A stretch of 64,000 nt of DNA, from the NCBI RefSeq assembly GCF_025561425.1, contig NZ_CP094824.1:124001-188000 (forward strand). The letters are read 5' to 3'. This stretch comes from Mammaliicoccus sciuri (GTDB lineage: Bacteria; Bacillota; Bacilli; Staphylococcales; Staphylococcaceae). Of this stretch, positions 47,632 through 56,671 are shown piece by piece; the stretch's first letter is position 1, and each line of letters begins with the position of its first letter. The position numbers were made by a program, and so were the translations under genes. Under the pieces are notes generated by a model, which saw only the letters and a program-made list of their open reading frames with translations, was not told where the DNA came from and ran no database searches.

Positions 47632-48909
47632 CTAGTTATTTCTCATCTCATACAGCAATCCTTGTGCGGCTTCTAAGTTTGGTTTATCCATATTTTTAAG
47701 TGCTTCTGTTATAAGTTGAATTTCATTACCTTTTGCACCGATTTTAATTGCTAATGATTTATAGTGTAGGTTCATATGACCTTGCTGTATACCTTCTGAT
47801 ACGAGTGCACGACATGCTGAAAAGTTCTGTGCTAGTCCTACTGCTGCTACAATATGTGCTAATTCTTGAGCTGTTTTAACGCCTAGCAAGTCTAATGTAA
47901 CTTTAGATATTGGTAAGAGGTCTATGCTTCCGCCTATAATGCCAAGTGTTAATGGTAATTCTATTGCACCAATTAAGAATTGGTTATCTCTATCATATTT
48001 CCAAGTTGTTAAACTTCTATATTGTCCGTCTTTACTTGCATAAGCATGCGCACCTGCTTCTACGCTTCTCGTATCATTACCTGAAGCTAATACAACTGAG
48101 CTAATACCATTCATAACACCTTTATTATGTGTGACTGCTCTATATGGATCGATGTGCGCTAATACAGATGCTCTTTCCATACGGTGTGCGACTTCTGCAC
48201 CACCTACATCACCTTTATCCAAATCTGAAACGGCAATTTTACCTTCAATGCGAATCACAGATGTTATTGAATAGTTTGAAAGGATACTCATTAATACGTT
48301 TGTATCACTTAATTGCGTTTCTAAATAATGTGCAATACCTTCAAGAATGGTATTGATAATATTAGCACCCATTGCATCACGTGTATCGATATGAACTTTT
48401 AAAGAAAGCATGCCTTCTTCAGGGAATTCATTCGTTTCGATTTTGCGATAGCCGCCACCTCTTTTAAGAATAGAAGGGTATATTTGATCAGCTACTTGGT
48501 GAATATCTGATTCTAAATTTAGTATATCCTTAGATAGTTGAGCAGTATCTGTAACATTATCAAATACGATTTGCCCTAATTTAATATTGTCACTTTGAAC
48601 AACTTTAAGACCACCAGATTTGTTGAAAAGTTTAGAACCGAAACTTGCTGCTGCGACTACTGAAGGCTCTTCAACCATCATAGGGACAGCGTACGCTTTA
48701 TCTTCTACTATAATTTCAGGTAAGACACCTACTGGTAAGGTACCTTGACCAATGACATTCTCGATTAAATTCTCTAAAAGTTCTTTATCTATTTCTGAAT
48801 TATTGAGTAATATTTGTTCAGATTCTTCTTTAATCCAACCATGCTCTTTTAATTGTTTAATTTTCTCAAGTCGTGATAAGTGTCTGAAATCTTTCGTTAA
48901 AGGTTTCAT
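47632..48909 (-). CDS. mvaA: HMG-CoA reductase (class II)
   Basis: 425 residues from the ATG at 48909 (AAAAGGAGTAGG upstream). Reduces HMG-CoA to mevalonate. Class II motifs: ENVIGQGTLPVGVLPEI with the catalytic Glu, DTRDAMGANIINTILEG with the NAD-site, DKGDVGGAEVAHR and VAAVGLAQNFSACRALVSEG with the HMG-CoA site. The start overlaps the thiolase stop codon by one base, so they are co-translated. Confidence 0.96.
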   Translation of the reverse strand: MKPLTKDFRHLSRLEKIKQLKEHGWIKEESEQILLNNSEIDKELLENLIENVIGQGTLPVGVLPEIIVEDKAYAVPMMVEEPSVVAAASFGSKLFNKSGGLKVVQSDNIKLGQIVFDNVTDTAQLSKDILNLESDIHQVADQIYPSILKRGGGYRKIETNEFPEEGMLSLKVHIDTRDAMGANIINTILEGIAHYLETQLSDTNVLMSILSNYSITSVIRIEGKIAVSDLDKGDVGGAEVAHRMERASVLAHIDPYRAVTHNKGVMNGISSVVLASGNDTRSVEAGAHAYASKDGQYRSLTTWKYDRDNQFLIGAIELPLTLGIIGGSIDLLPISKVTLDLLGVKTAQELAHIVAAVGLAQNFSACRALVSEGIQQGHMNLHYKSLAIKIGAKGNEIQLITEALKNMDKPNLEAAQGLLYEMRNN

Positions 48910-50066
48910 TAAAGTCCTACTCCTTTTTCTATCATTAATGCTATGCCTAAGCCACCACCGATACAAGCAGTCGCGATACCTGTTTGTTTATCTTCTTGTT
49001 TTAAGGCATGTGCTAACGTTGTAACTAATCTTGAACCTGTTGAGCCTAGTGGATGACCTAAAGCAATTGCGCCACCATAAATGTTAAATTTCTCATCTGG
49101 TATGTTCAAGTTCTTTTTAACAGGAATACTTTGTGCTGAGAATGCTTCTGTCATCTCAACTAAGTCGATATCTTGAATTGTCTTTCCAATCTTGTTTAAT
49201 AGTGACTCTACAGCATAGAAAGGTGCATAACCCATGTATAATGGATCACAGCCGATCTCTGCGTGTTGTCCGACAGTTGCTAGGATTGTATAGCCATTCT
49301 TTTTCGCATATGATTCACTCATTAAAATTAAAGCAGAACCACCGTCACTTAAAGCTGAAGCGTTACCCGCAGTCACTGTACCATCTTCTTTGAAAATAGT
49401 TTTTAATGTTGCAAGGTCTTCCATTGTACTTTCTGGTCTAATTAATTCATCTGAAGTCATTGTTTCACCATTTGCATCTTCTAACGAAACGATTTCTTCG
49501 TTAAATTTACCAGCTTTAGTTGCTTTATCAGATTTTAAGTGTGAATTTAAAGCAAACGCATCTTGTTCTTCACGTGTAACTTCATATTTAGTTGCAATTG
49601 CTTCTGCAGTTAAGCCCATCGCCATATTATGAAAGACGTCTGTTAAACCATCATGCATGAAACTTTTAACAGGTGCGTCGCTTTTTTTTAGAATAAGGTC
49701 TGGTGTGTTCGTCATACTTTCAACGCCGCCAACAGCAACAACATTTGCTTCGCCAAGTTGAATAAGTTGTTTCCCTAAAATGATAGATTTAAGTCCTGAT
49801 CCACAAACTTCGTTTACAGTCATACCAGGTGTTTCATATGGTAAACTAGCATTTACAGCAATTTGTCGAGCAGCATTTTGTCCCGTACCTGCTTGAACAA
49901 CGTTACCGAAAATGACATTCTCGATATCTTTAGGATCTAGTTGAATTTTATTAATTGCAGATTTTAAAGCAGCAGTCCCTAATTCTACTGCAGAGTAGTT
50001 ACTCAACCTTCCTCTGAATTTTCCTACAGGTGTTCTTTGAGCACTTACGATTACAACTTTATTCAT
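48909..50066 (-). CDS. Acetyl-CoA C-acetyltransferase (thiolase)
   Basis: 385 residues. Condenses two acetyl-CoA to acetoacetyl-CoA, first step of the mevalonate pathway. Active-site Cys in NEVCGSGLKSI (near 88), GHPLGSTGSRLV with His, and CIGGGLGIAL with the second Cys. Forms an operon with mvaA, while mvaS is divergent, giving the first three mevalonate steps at one place. Confidence 0.95.
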   Translation of the reverse strand: MNKVVIVSAQRTPVGKFRGRLSNYSAVELGTAALKSAINKIQLDPKDIENVIFGNVVQAGTGQNAARQIAVNASLPYETPGMTVNEVCGSGLKSIILGKQLIQLGEANVVAVGGVESMTNTPDLILKKSDAPVKSFMHDGLTDVFHNMAMGLTAEAIATKYEVTREEQDAFALNSHLKSDKATKAGKFNEEIVSLEDANGETMTSDELIRPESTMEDLATLKTIFKEDGTVTAGNASALSDGGSALILMSESYAKKNGYTILATVGQHAEIGCDPLYMGYAPFYAVESLLNKIGKTIQDIDLVEMTEAFSAQSIPVKKNLNIPDEKFNIYGGAIALGHPLGSTGSRLVTTLAHALKQEDKQTGIATACIGGGLGIALMIEKGVGL

Positions 50067-50168
50067 ATTTTATGTTCTCCTTAAAAATTTATTTATTAAT
50101 AATTGTCAATACTTAATGTAGTTTGATATCATTCAATATATAAAATAACATATTGAGAGGAAATTATT

Positions 50169-51338
50169 ATGGCAATAGGTATTGATAAATTAGATTTTTA
50201 CATCCCAAGTTTTTATGTAAGTATGGAAGATTTGGCAAATGCTCGTGGAGTAGATCCAAATAAATTTAAAATTGGTATCGGACAAAATAAAATGGCCGTT
50301 AATCCAGTGAGCCAAGATATTATATCAATGGGTATTAACGCAGCTCAAGATATTTTATCTGAACAAGATAAAAAAGATATCGACATGGTGATCGTAGCGA
50401 CTGAATCAAGCGTTGATCACTCTAAAGCAGCATCAATAGAAATTCATAACCAACTAAATATTCAACCATTTGCACGTTGTATTGAAATGAAAGAAGCATG
50501 TTACTCAGCTACAGCAGCTATCCAACTTGCTAAAGATTTCTTATCAAACAACCCAAACAAGAAAGTACTTGTAATCGCATCTGATATCGCACGTTACGGA
50601 TTAAATTCAGGTGGCGAACCTACACAAGGTGCAGGAGCAGTGGCTTTATTATTAAGTCATAATCCTAGAATTTTAGAATTAAATGACGATAGCGTTGCAT
50701 ATACTAATAACGTATATGATTTCTGGAGACCAACATCTGAAAAATATCCTGTCGTGGATGGTGCTTTATCTAAGGATGCATACATTGAATCATTCAACAC
50801 AGTTTGGAATGAATACGCTAAACGTACAGGTCATGAAGTAAATGATTTTGAATCATTCTGTTTCCACGTTCCATTTACAAAAATGGGCGAAAAAGCCTTC
50901 AAGACTATTTTAAACGAAAACTTAGAAGATTCAATTAAAAACAGATTAATGGATGCATATCAAGATTCTGTATTATGGAATAGAGACGTAGGAAATATTT
51001 ATACAGGTTCATTGTATTTAAGTTTAATCTCTTTATTACAAAACCATACATTCCAAGCAGGACAAAAAGTGTGTCTATTTAGTTATGGTTCAGGCGCAGT
51101 AGGTGAAATATTTAGTGGTTCAATCGTAGAAGGTTATGATAAAGCGCTAGACAAAGAAAAACACCTAGACATGCTTACATCAAGAGAACAATTATCTGTA
51201 GAAGAATACGAAACATTCTTTAATAGATTTGATAACCAAGAATTTGACTTCGAACGTGAACTTAGACAAGACCCATATTCAAAAGTATACTTACACAGTA
51301 TCGCAGATCACATTAGAACATATAAAACAGAAGAATAA
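50169..51338 (+). CDS. mvaS: HMG-CoA synthase
   Basis: 389 residues. Condenses acetyl-CoA with acetoacetyl-CoA. Catalytic residues: Glu in ATESSVDHS (near 79), Cys in [12 protein letters not shown] (near 111) and His in [11 protein letters not shown] (near 233). GAGAGG is upstream of the ATG. Divergent from the thiolase over 102 bases, so the two promoters share that space. Confidence 0.97.
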   Translation: MAIGIDKLDFYIPSFYVSMEDLANARGVDPNKFKIGIGQNKMAVNPVSQDIISMGINAAQDILSEQDKKDIDMVIVATESSVDHSKAASIEIHNQLNIQPFARCIEMKEACYSATAAIQLAKDFLSNNPNKKVLVIASDIARYGLNSGGEPTQGAGAVALLLSHNPRILELNDDSVAYTNNVYDFWRPTSEKYPVVDGALSKDAYIESFNTVWNEYAKRTGHEVNDFESFCFHVPFTKMGEKAFKTILNENLEDSIKNRLMDAYQDSVLWNRDVGNIYTGSLYLSLISLLQNHTFQAGQKVCLFSYGSGAVGEIFSGSIVEGYDKALDKEKHLDMLTSREQLSVEEYETFFNRFDNQEFDFERELRQDPYSKVYLHSIADHIRTYKTEE

Positions 51339-51578
51339 TGAATGAAGCCTAGGACGTCGCTCAAGACGTCCTAGGCTTTTCAAATTTTTAGGTGTATTTT
51401 TTAGTATGAGTTGTATTACTGAGAAGATGTGAGTTAAAGATGCAGTAAACACACGAGATCGCGAAAATTGAACTTTATAAGTATCAAAGCCTAGGACAAG
51501 AGGCTTTGTCGTCTTACGTTCGTTCACATAATCGATAATGTCTTGTTTCTTATGTATTGTAATTGTTTCACTAGCCAT
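51291..51578 (-). pseudogene. Possible gene remnant with good start signal
   Basis: An ATG at 51578 with GGAAGG upstream opens a frame beginning ASETITIHKKQDIIDYVNER, protein-like for about 30 codons, and then runs over two hairpins into mvaS on the other strand. It looks like the N-terminus of a gene whose remainder was replaced. I do not recognise it. Confidence 0.3.
51345..51380 (+). terminator. Terminator after mvaS
   Basis: Arms AAGCCTAGGACGTC and GACGTCCTAGGCTT, then TTTC. A related hairpin (CAAAGCCT and AGGCTTTG, 51485-51508) lies just beyond. Confidence 0.9.
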
Positions 51579-51742
51579 AACCATACCTTCCTAAAAATAA
51601 TCTGCACACATTTTGTTGGCAATAAACAGACCATTAATGTGATAATACAGGTATGCTGATTCTACGGATGTTTGTTGTAAAAATATACCCTAAGAATCAA
51701 AAAATTAACAAAGTAAAAATAAAAAACGCAAGGAGAGGTAAT

Positions 51743-52486
51743 ATGTTAACAATATATGGACATAGAGGATTACCTAGTAAAGCTCCAGAAAATACAATAG
51801 CATCTTTTAAAGCAGCATCAGAAATAGAAGGCGTAAATTGGCTAGAATTAGATGTAGGTATTACAAAAGATGAACAATTAATCATCATTCACGATGACTA
51901 TTTAGACCGTACAACAAGTATGTCCGGGGAAATAACAGCATTAAACTATGAAGAATTAAAAGAAGCATCAGCGGGATTATGGTATGGTGAGAAATTTAAA
52001 GATGAACACTTACCAACATTCGATGATGTCATAGAAATAGCGAATGAATATAACATGAACTTAAACGTAGAATTAAAAGGCGTCACTGGCCCAAATGGAC
52101 TGGCGCTATCTAAAAGTATGGTAAAACAAGTTAAAGAAAAATTAGCAAACTTAAATCAAAATCAAGAAGTACTCATATCAAGCTTTAACGTCGTACTCGT
52201 TAAATTAGCAGAAGAAATCATGCCAGAATATAAAAGAGCAGTCATCTTCCACACAACATCATTCAAAGAAGACTGGAGAACATTGTTAGACTATTGCAAT
52301 GCGAAGATAGTGAATACAGAAGATGCCAAACTCACAAAAGCAAAAGTAAGAATGGTCAAAGAAGCGGGTTATGAATTAAACGTTTGGACCGTAAACAAAC
52401 CAGCACGCGCAAACCAATTAGCAAACTGGGGTGTTGATGGCATATTCACAGACAGCGCTGATAAAATGGTGCATTTGTCTGAGTAG
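51743..52486 (+). CDS. Glycerophosphodiester phosphodiesterase
   Basis: 247 residues from the ATG at 51743 (AGGAGAGG upstream). Cytoplasmic GDPD/UgpQ-type enzyme with no signal peptide; splits glycerophosphodiesters into glycerol 3-phosphate and an alcohol. Catalytic motifs: HRGLPSKAPENTIASF, LELDVGITKD, IIHDDYLDRTT, NLNVELKG, and VWTVNKP..NWGVDGIFTD at the C-terminus. Confidence 0.94.
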   Translation: MLTIYGHRGLPSKAPENTIASFKAASEIEGVNWLELDVGITKDEQLIIIHDDYLDRTTSMSGEITALNYEELKEASAGLWYGEKFKDEHLPTFDDVIEIANEYNMNLNVELKGVTGPNGLALSKSMVKQVKEKLANLNQNQEVLISSFNVVLVKLAEEIMPEYKRAVIFHTTSFKEDWRTLLDYCNAKIVNTEDAKLTKAKVRMVKEAGYELNVWTVNKPARANQLANWGVDGIFTDSADKMVHLSE

Positions 52487-52515
52487 GAGAGACTATTAAA
52501 AATATAATTTGTTAA

Positions 52516-52680
52516 GGGAGCGGGACAGAAATCTAATTTGCATAAAAAGATTTCGTAGTCCCGCCCCGGCAAGGATGACTAGAGTTGAAAAAAGCTTGTT
52601 AAAAGCGCATTTTCAATTCAGTCAGCTACTGCCAAGATGTTCAAATAGACTGAGACATTATATTATGTCCCAGTCTATTT
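52516..52680. repeat. Intergenic hairpins of staphylococcal repeat type
   Basis: Hairpin 1 pairs AGCGGGACAGAAATCT (52519) with AGATTTCGTAGTCCCGC; the GCGGGACAGAAATC core recurs in many staphylococcal genomes (from memory). Hairpin 2 pairs AATAGACTGAGACAT with ATGTCCCAGTCTATT (52644-52680) and looks like a terminator. The rest of 52487-52793 is AT-rich and shows nothing else. Confidence 0.7.
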
Positions 52681-52793
52681 CCTACGATTTGTCAACTACT
52701 ACGTAGTAAAATGTATTTAAAATTGGCATCACTAAATAAGCCTTTATTATTTAATAATTTTTTCAATATGTTATGATTTATTTGAATAGATTA

Positions 52794-54038
52794 TCAGTGT
52801 GGAGACAAGTGATAATCATATTCTTTATTATTTATAACTAGATAATGAATGGTTTTAAGTAGCTTGTTAACGCAAGCTATTGAAGCAGTCTTGTGGCCTT
52901 TGCCATTAGGCTGCTTTTTTAATTTGTAATAATAGTCGATAATATGATTTTTAAATAACCTTTGACCCAACAGGAAATTTTTAATGATTAAGTAAAATAA
53001 TGATCTAGCATGTTTGTTTCCACGTTTGTTAATTTTATCTTTAAAATGCGTTTTACCAGACTGATATCTTTTTATATCAATGCCTACATATGCATTCAAT
53101 TGTTTATGAGAATCAAAGGATTTGATGTCACCTAATTCGCCAATAATCATTATGGCTGTTAAATCACCAATGCCAGGAATAGATTTAATTATTTTAAATT
53201 CTTCGAATTCCTCAGCTAACACTAATAACCTTTGTTTTATAGAAGCATGCCGTTTCATTAGATTTAATAAATCTTCAATCACATAAATTAATTTATCTGT
53301 TAAAAATGAATCTTTAGAAACAGAAGGATAACTGACCATAGAGAACTCTACGAGTTTTTTTGCATATTGTGCTTTCTTTTTCTCTGATAGATTTTTTTCT
53401 GTACAACTATTAATTGTATTTTTTAGTTCTTCAATTTCATTAGAATCAACAAAGTCAGGATGTGGGAACTTACTAGCTACTTGTAAAGCCAATTTTGAAT
53501 ATCTATCCTTAAATAGGTTTTGTAATTCTGGAAAAGTCATATCTAGTAACTGAATCAATTGGTTTTTTAAGTAATTTTGTTGATTGTTAATTTCTTCATA
53601 GTATCTTGTCAGTTCTCTCAGTTTTACGTATTTTTCTTCCATTAAATTTCTAGAAGGTTTTTTATTTATATTTTTAGCTAAAACGGCAAGTTTATGTGCA
53701 TCAGATTTATCTGTTTTCCAATTTCTTAAAGAATTAGTTAGTAATTTTGCCTCAAGAGGATTAATTACACAAAATGAAATGTTGTTAACTGTACAGAATT
53801 TCTCTAACACTTTTGAATATATACCAGTAGCTTCAAATAAAAAATATACTCCTGCGAAATCCTTTATATATTTGTTTAGTGACTCAAAACCATTATTATC
53901 GTGGGTAATTTCAAATTCTTTAACAAATTCATTGTTTGAATAATGTGCAATAAAACTCTTTCCTTTTCCAACATCTATACCAAAATATTCGATAAAAATC
54001 ACTCCTAAGTTATTAAATTTAAGAAGCTTTAACTTCAC
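52794..54038 (-). CDS. IS110-family transposase (DEDD)
   Basis: 414 residues from GTG; the homologous part begins IEYFGIDVGKGKSFI near residue 16. N-terminal RuvC-like DEDD domain: D in GIDVGKGKS, E in FLFEATGIYS, and D pair in WKTDKSDAHKLA. Coiled-coil middle, then the C-terminal transposase_20 domain with SIPGIGDLTAIMIIGELG and the catalytic Ser region near NKRGNKHARSLFY. No stop or frameshift. Start is uncertain because AGGAG sits at codon 11-12, close to the homologous start. Confidence 0.92.
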   Translation of the reverse strand: MKLKLLKFNNLGVIFIEYFGIDVGKGKSFIAHYSNNEFVKEFEITHDNNGFESLNKYIKDFAGVYFLFEATGIYSKVLEKFCTVNNISFCVINPLEAKLLTNSLRNWKTDKSDAHKLAVLAKNINKKPSRNLMEEKYVKLRELTRYYEEINNQQNYLKNQLIQLLDMTFPELQNLFKDRYSKLALQVASKFPHPDFVDSNEIEELKNTINSCTEKNLSEKKKAQYAKKLVEFSMVSYPSVSKDSFLTDKLIYVIEDLLNLMKRHASIKQRLLVLAEEFEEFKIIKSIPGIGDLTAIMIIGELGDIKSFDSHKQLNAYVGIDIKRYQSGKTHFKDKINKRGNKHARSLFYLIIKNFLLGQRLFKNHIIDYYYKLKKQPNGKGHKTASIACVNKLLKTIHYLVINNKEYDYHLSPH

Positions 54039-54040
54039 TT

Positions 54041-54236
54041 AGCCTTACTTAGTTCATTTTCCTGTACACGATTTCAAGGGACCCAACATACTAAAATCGA
54101 ATTCATAAGGAGAGTGAAGTTCTCCAGTTTTTGCTACGGGTTCTATGACCCTAGAGACCGATCGGAGTACTTCTCTCTTCTACTATTTCATATTCTTAAA
54201 ATAAGTACCAACGGTATGAAAAAGAATATGAAAAAA
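54041..54236 (-). ncRNA. Candidate IS110 bridge RNA region
   Basis: About 196 noncoding bases before the transposase. On the minus strand they contain stem-loops: CATATTCTT with AAGAATATG, GGGTC-ATA-GAACCC, and GGAGA-ACTTCA-CTCTCC. IS110-group elements carry a bridge RNA (target/donor-recognising) 5' of the transposase. The assignment is inference from position and structure. Confidence 0.35.
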
Positions 54237-54237
54237 G

Positions 54238-54277
54238 TAGCGAAGTTCATCTACCGTCGTAGATTACTTCGCTACTA
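54238..54277 (-). terminator. Rho-independent terminator next to IS110 element
   Basis: On the minus strand GTAGCGAAGT pairs with ACTTCGCTAC, with an inner CTAC-GTAG stem, followed by six Ts. From 54278 to 54389 only AT-rich upstream sequence of hptA is seen. Confidence 0.85.
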
Positions 54278-54516
54278 ATCTTAGTATGTTTTTGTTTGTA
54301 ATATGTAAAAAACCATATTGATAATTTATTCCAAATGATAAAATAATTTCAAGAGTAGTAAATGAAAAACAATAATCGGGAGAAAAAGTATGAAGAAATT
54401 TTTTATTTTAGTTTGCTTATTATTGATTGTTTCTGGGTGTGGTAAATTAAACAATCATCAAGCAGATGAAGATGAACTAGGGGATAGGTAGTGACCCCCC
54501 AAAGTTAGAGTTTCCA

Positions 54517-55380
54517 TTATGCTATTAATTGGCTGGATTGAGTTCGGTATTGTACTGGACTTCGTCCAGCCAATTTTAATTTCAAACGTTCATTGTTATA
54601 CCAATAGATGTAATCCTCAATTCTTCTTTTTAATGTTTCATAGTTAACAAGTTCTTCTCCATGATACATTTCCTGCTTCATGATGCCAAAGAAATTCTCC
54701 ATAGAAGCATTATCCGCACACGTCGCTTTACGTGACATACTTTGATAAATCCTTTGTTCCGATAATCTTCTAATCCATGCATTATGCTGATAATGCCAAC
54801 CTTGATCAGAATGTATCGTCGTACGATATGGTGCTTCATGCTTAATGATTGTAACTGCTTTATCCAATGATTGAAGTACTAAGTCTAATGTTGGTCTTCT
54901 GGATATACCATAAGAAATGATTTCCCCATTGTATAAATCCATAATAGGGCTGAGATATAATTTTTGTTCTTCAGCACATTTAAATTCAGTGATATCTGTC
55001 ACTAATTTTTGAAGTCGAATAGATGTATGGAATCTACGATTCAAGCGATTTTCAGCCACTTTACCAACTGTACCTTTGTATGATTGATAGCGTGATTTAC
55101 GTGTGAATTTTTGACATTTTAATCCTAGTTCTCGCATAATTCGTTGTACTTTCTTATGGTTAATGAGATAACCTTGATTTCTCAAAGCTAAATATATACG
55201 ACGATAGCCGTATTTACCGTTGTGTTTTTGAAAAAGTTCAATGATCTTTTTCTTCCAACCTTTATCTAAATCTTCCTTTTGTAATTGTTTGGCATGGTAA
55301 TGATAGGTTGCTTCTGGTATACCAACCTTTACTAAGATATCTTTTAATTTGAATCCTTCTTCTTTGAGTTCGAATGCCAC
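54517..55380 (-). CDS. IS3-family transposase OrfB, intact
   Basis: 287 residues. HTH_21-like N-terminal region (KYGYRRIYLALRNQGY), then integrase core with DDE in VTDITEFK, HSDQGWHYQH and ASMENFFGIMKQE. Overlaps orfA by 37 bases in another frame. Where copy 1 has a stop this copy has Tyr, so this copy can supply transposase. Confidence 0.95.
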   Translation of the reverse strand: MAFELKEEGFKLKDILVKVGIPEATYHYHAKQLQKEDLDKGWKKKIIELFQKHNGKYGYRRIYLALRNQGYLINHKKVQRIMRELGLKCQKFTRKSRYQSYKGTVGKVAENRLNRRFHTSIRLQKLVTDITEFKCAEEQKLYLSPIMDLYNGEIISYGISRRPTLDLVLQSLDKAVTIIKHEAPYRTTIHSDQGWHYQHNAWIRRLSEQRIYQSMSRKATCADNASMENFFGIMKQEMYHGEELVNYETLKRRIEDYIYWYNNERLKLKLAGRSPVQYRTQSSQLIA

Positions 55381-55895
55381 TGCTGCTTGTGCTTTTCTAG
55401 AAAGGCACTCGGATTCTCTCGAAAAGCGTTCAACTTTTTTAAATAAGCATTCTCTAATCGAAGATTTTCATTTTCTAGCTCTAACTCTTTTTCTCGTGAT
55501 AGGTTTTGATTAGATTTCTTCTGTTTCTTCTTTTTCATGGGAGGTCGTCCTTTCGGCTTTTCGAGTCCTTCCACACCTTCTTTGTCATATATCTTTTTCC
55601 ATCGCACAATAATAGATGGGGTATTTAGGCCAAATTTAATCGCTGTATCTTGGAAGGAATCGCCTGTTCTTTTCATATAGTTTAATACATTTATTTTGAA
55701 TGTAACAGAATAAACTGTCTTTTTCTGTTTCTTTTTAATGCCATCTACACCGAATGATTGAAAGGCTTTTACCCATGTTCGTATAATAATTTTATCAGGT
55801 ATATTATATTTTTTAGCTAATTTTCGATAACCATAATGGCCATCTAGATAATCTCTTACAACTTTCAACTTAAATTCATCACTATATTTTGTCAT
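55344..55895 (-). CDS. IS3-family transposase OrfA
   Basis: 183 residues, same protein as at 5647-6198: two HTH segments, a KKKKQKK basic stretch and a leucine-zipper-like end. AGGGGGTG precedes the ATG. Confidence 0.93.
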   Translation of the reverse strand: MTKYSDEFKLKVVRDYLDGHYGYRKLAKKYNIPDKIIIRTWVKAFQSFGVDGIKKKQKKTVYSVTFKINVLNYMKRTGDSFQDTAIKFGLNTPSIIVRWKKIYDKEGVEGLEKPKGRPPMKKKKQKKSNQNLSREKELELENENLRLENAYLKKLNAFRENPSAFLEKHKQQWHSNSKKKDSN

Positions 55896-56671
55896 ATTAA
55901 AACACCCCCTAAAGTTAGTTTTTTTACTCTAACTTTAGGGGTGCAGTACCATATTGTGGTTGGTGGCGTTTTGTCAGAAATGATTGAACATCCAGATGAT
56001 TTTGAAGCATACGAATCGAAAAATCAGAAGTATATGAAATATGCTAAACAAAAAGTTCCGTATGTTTCGGATTTTATATTAATGCCAACTACGATTGTTG
56101 TGAACAAAGACTTAATAGGAAATATTAAAGTTAGGGGTTATAAAGACTTATGTGCTGATGAATTGAAAGGTAAAGTGGTTTATTCTAATCCTCTAGAAAC
56201 AACGACGGGATACCAACATATGAAAGCTATTGAAAGTATTAATCACAATGTTGATGACGTAAAAGATTTTATGGCTTCTGCAAATAAAGTTGATAAATCT
56301 TCTAAAGTTATACAAGAAGTTGCGAAAGGTAAATATTATGCTGGTTTAAGTTATGAATCGGATGCTAAAGCTTATATTAACAAAGGTTATCCTCTGAAAA
56401 TGATTTATCCAAGTGAAGGTACAATGTTGAATCATGACGGCATCGCGCTTGTAAAAAAAGAAAATATTAATCCGAAAAGTAAAAAACTGATTAATTACTT
56501 AACAAGTAAAAAGGTTCAACAAAAAATAGCAGATGAGTATAAAATTCAGTCCGGTAGAAAAGATGTTTTTAATCAAAATAAGCAAGTTGCAGCAAAGTTC
56601 AGGGAAATTCCTGTTATTAAGGATGACGATATTAGTGATCTAACTAGAAAGCAATTTTTGGAGTTGATTCA

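Larger units (their letters stand above)
52690..54236 (-). mobile_element. IS110-family element (ends not resolved)
   Basis: Contains one IS110-family transposase and about 200 bases of noncoding, structured sequence before its start. IS110 elements lack clear inverted repeats and target duplications, so I cannot fix the ends; the limits given are where neighbouring terminators begin (52644-52680 and 54238-54277). Confidence 0.55.
54487..55950 (-). mobile_element. IS3-family (IS150-type) element, copy 2, intact
   Basis: 1464 bp, same ends as copy 1 (GGTAGTGACCCC left, GGTACTGCACCC from the right). A 3-bp ATA target duplication (54484-54486 and 55951-55953) flanks it. Both frames intact. It disrupts hptA. 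Confidence 0.95.
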
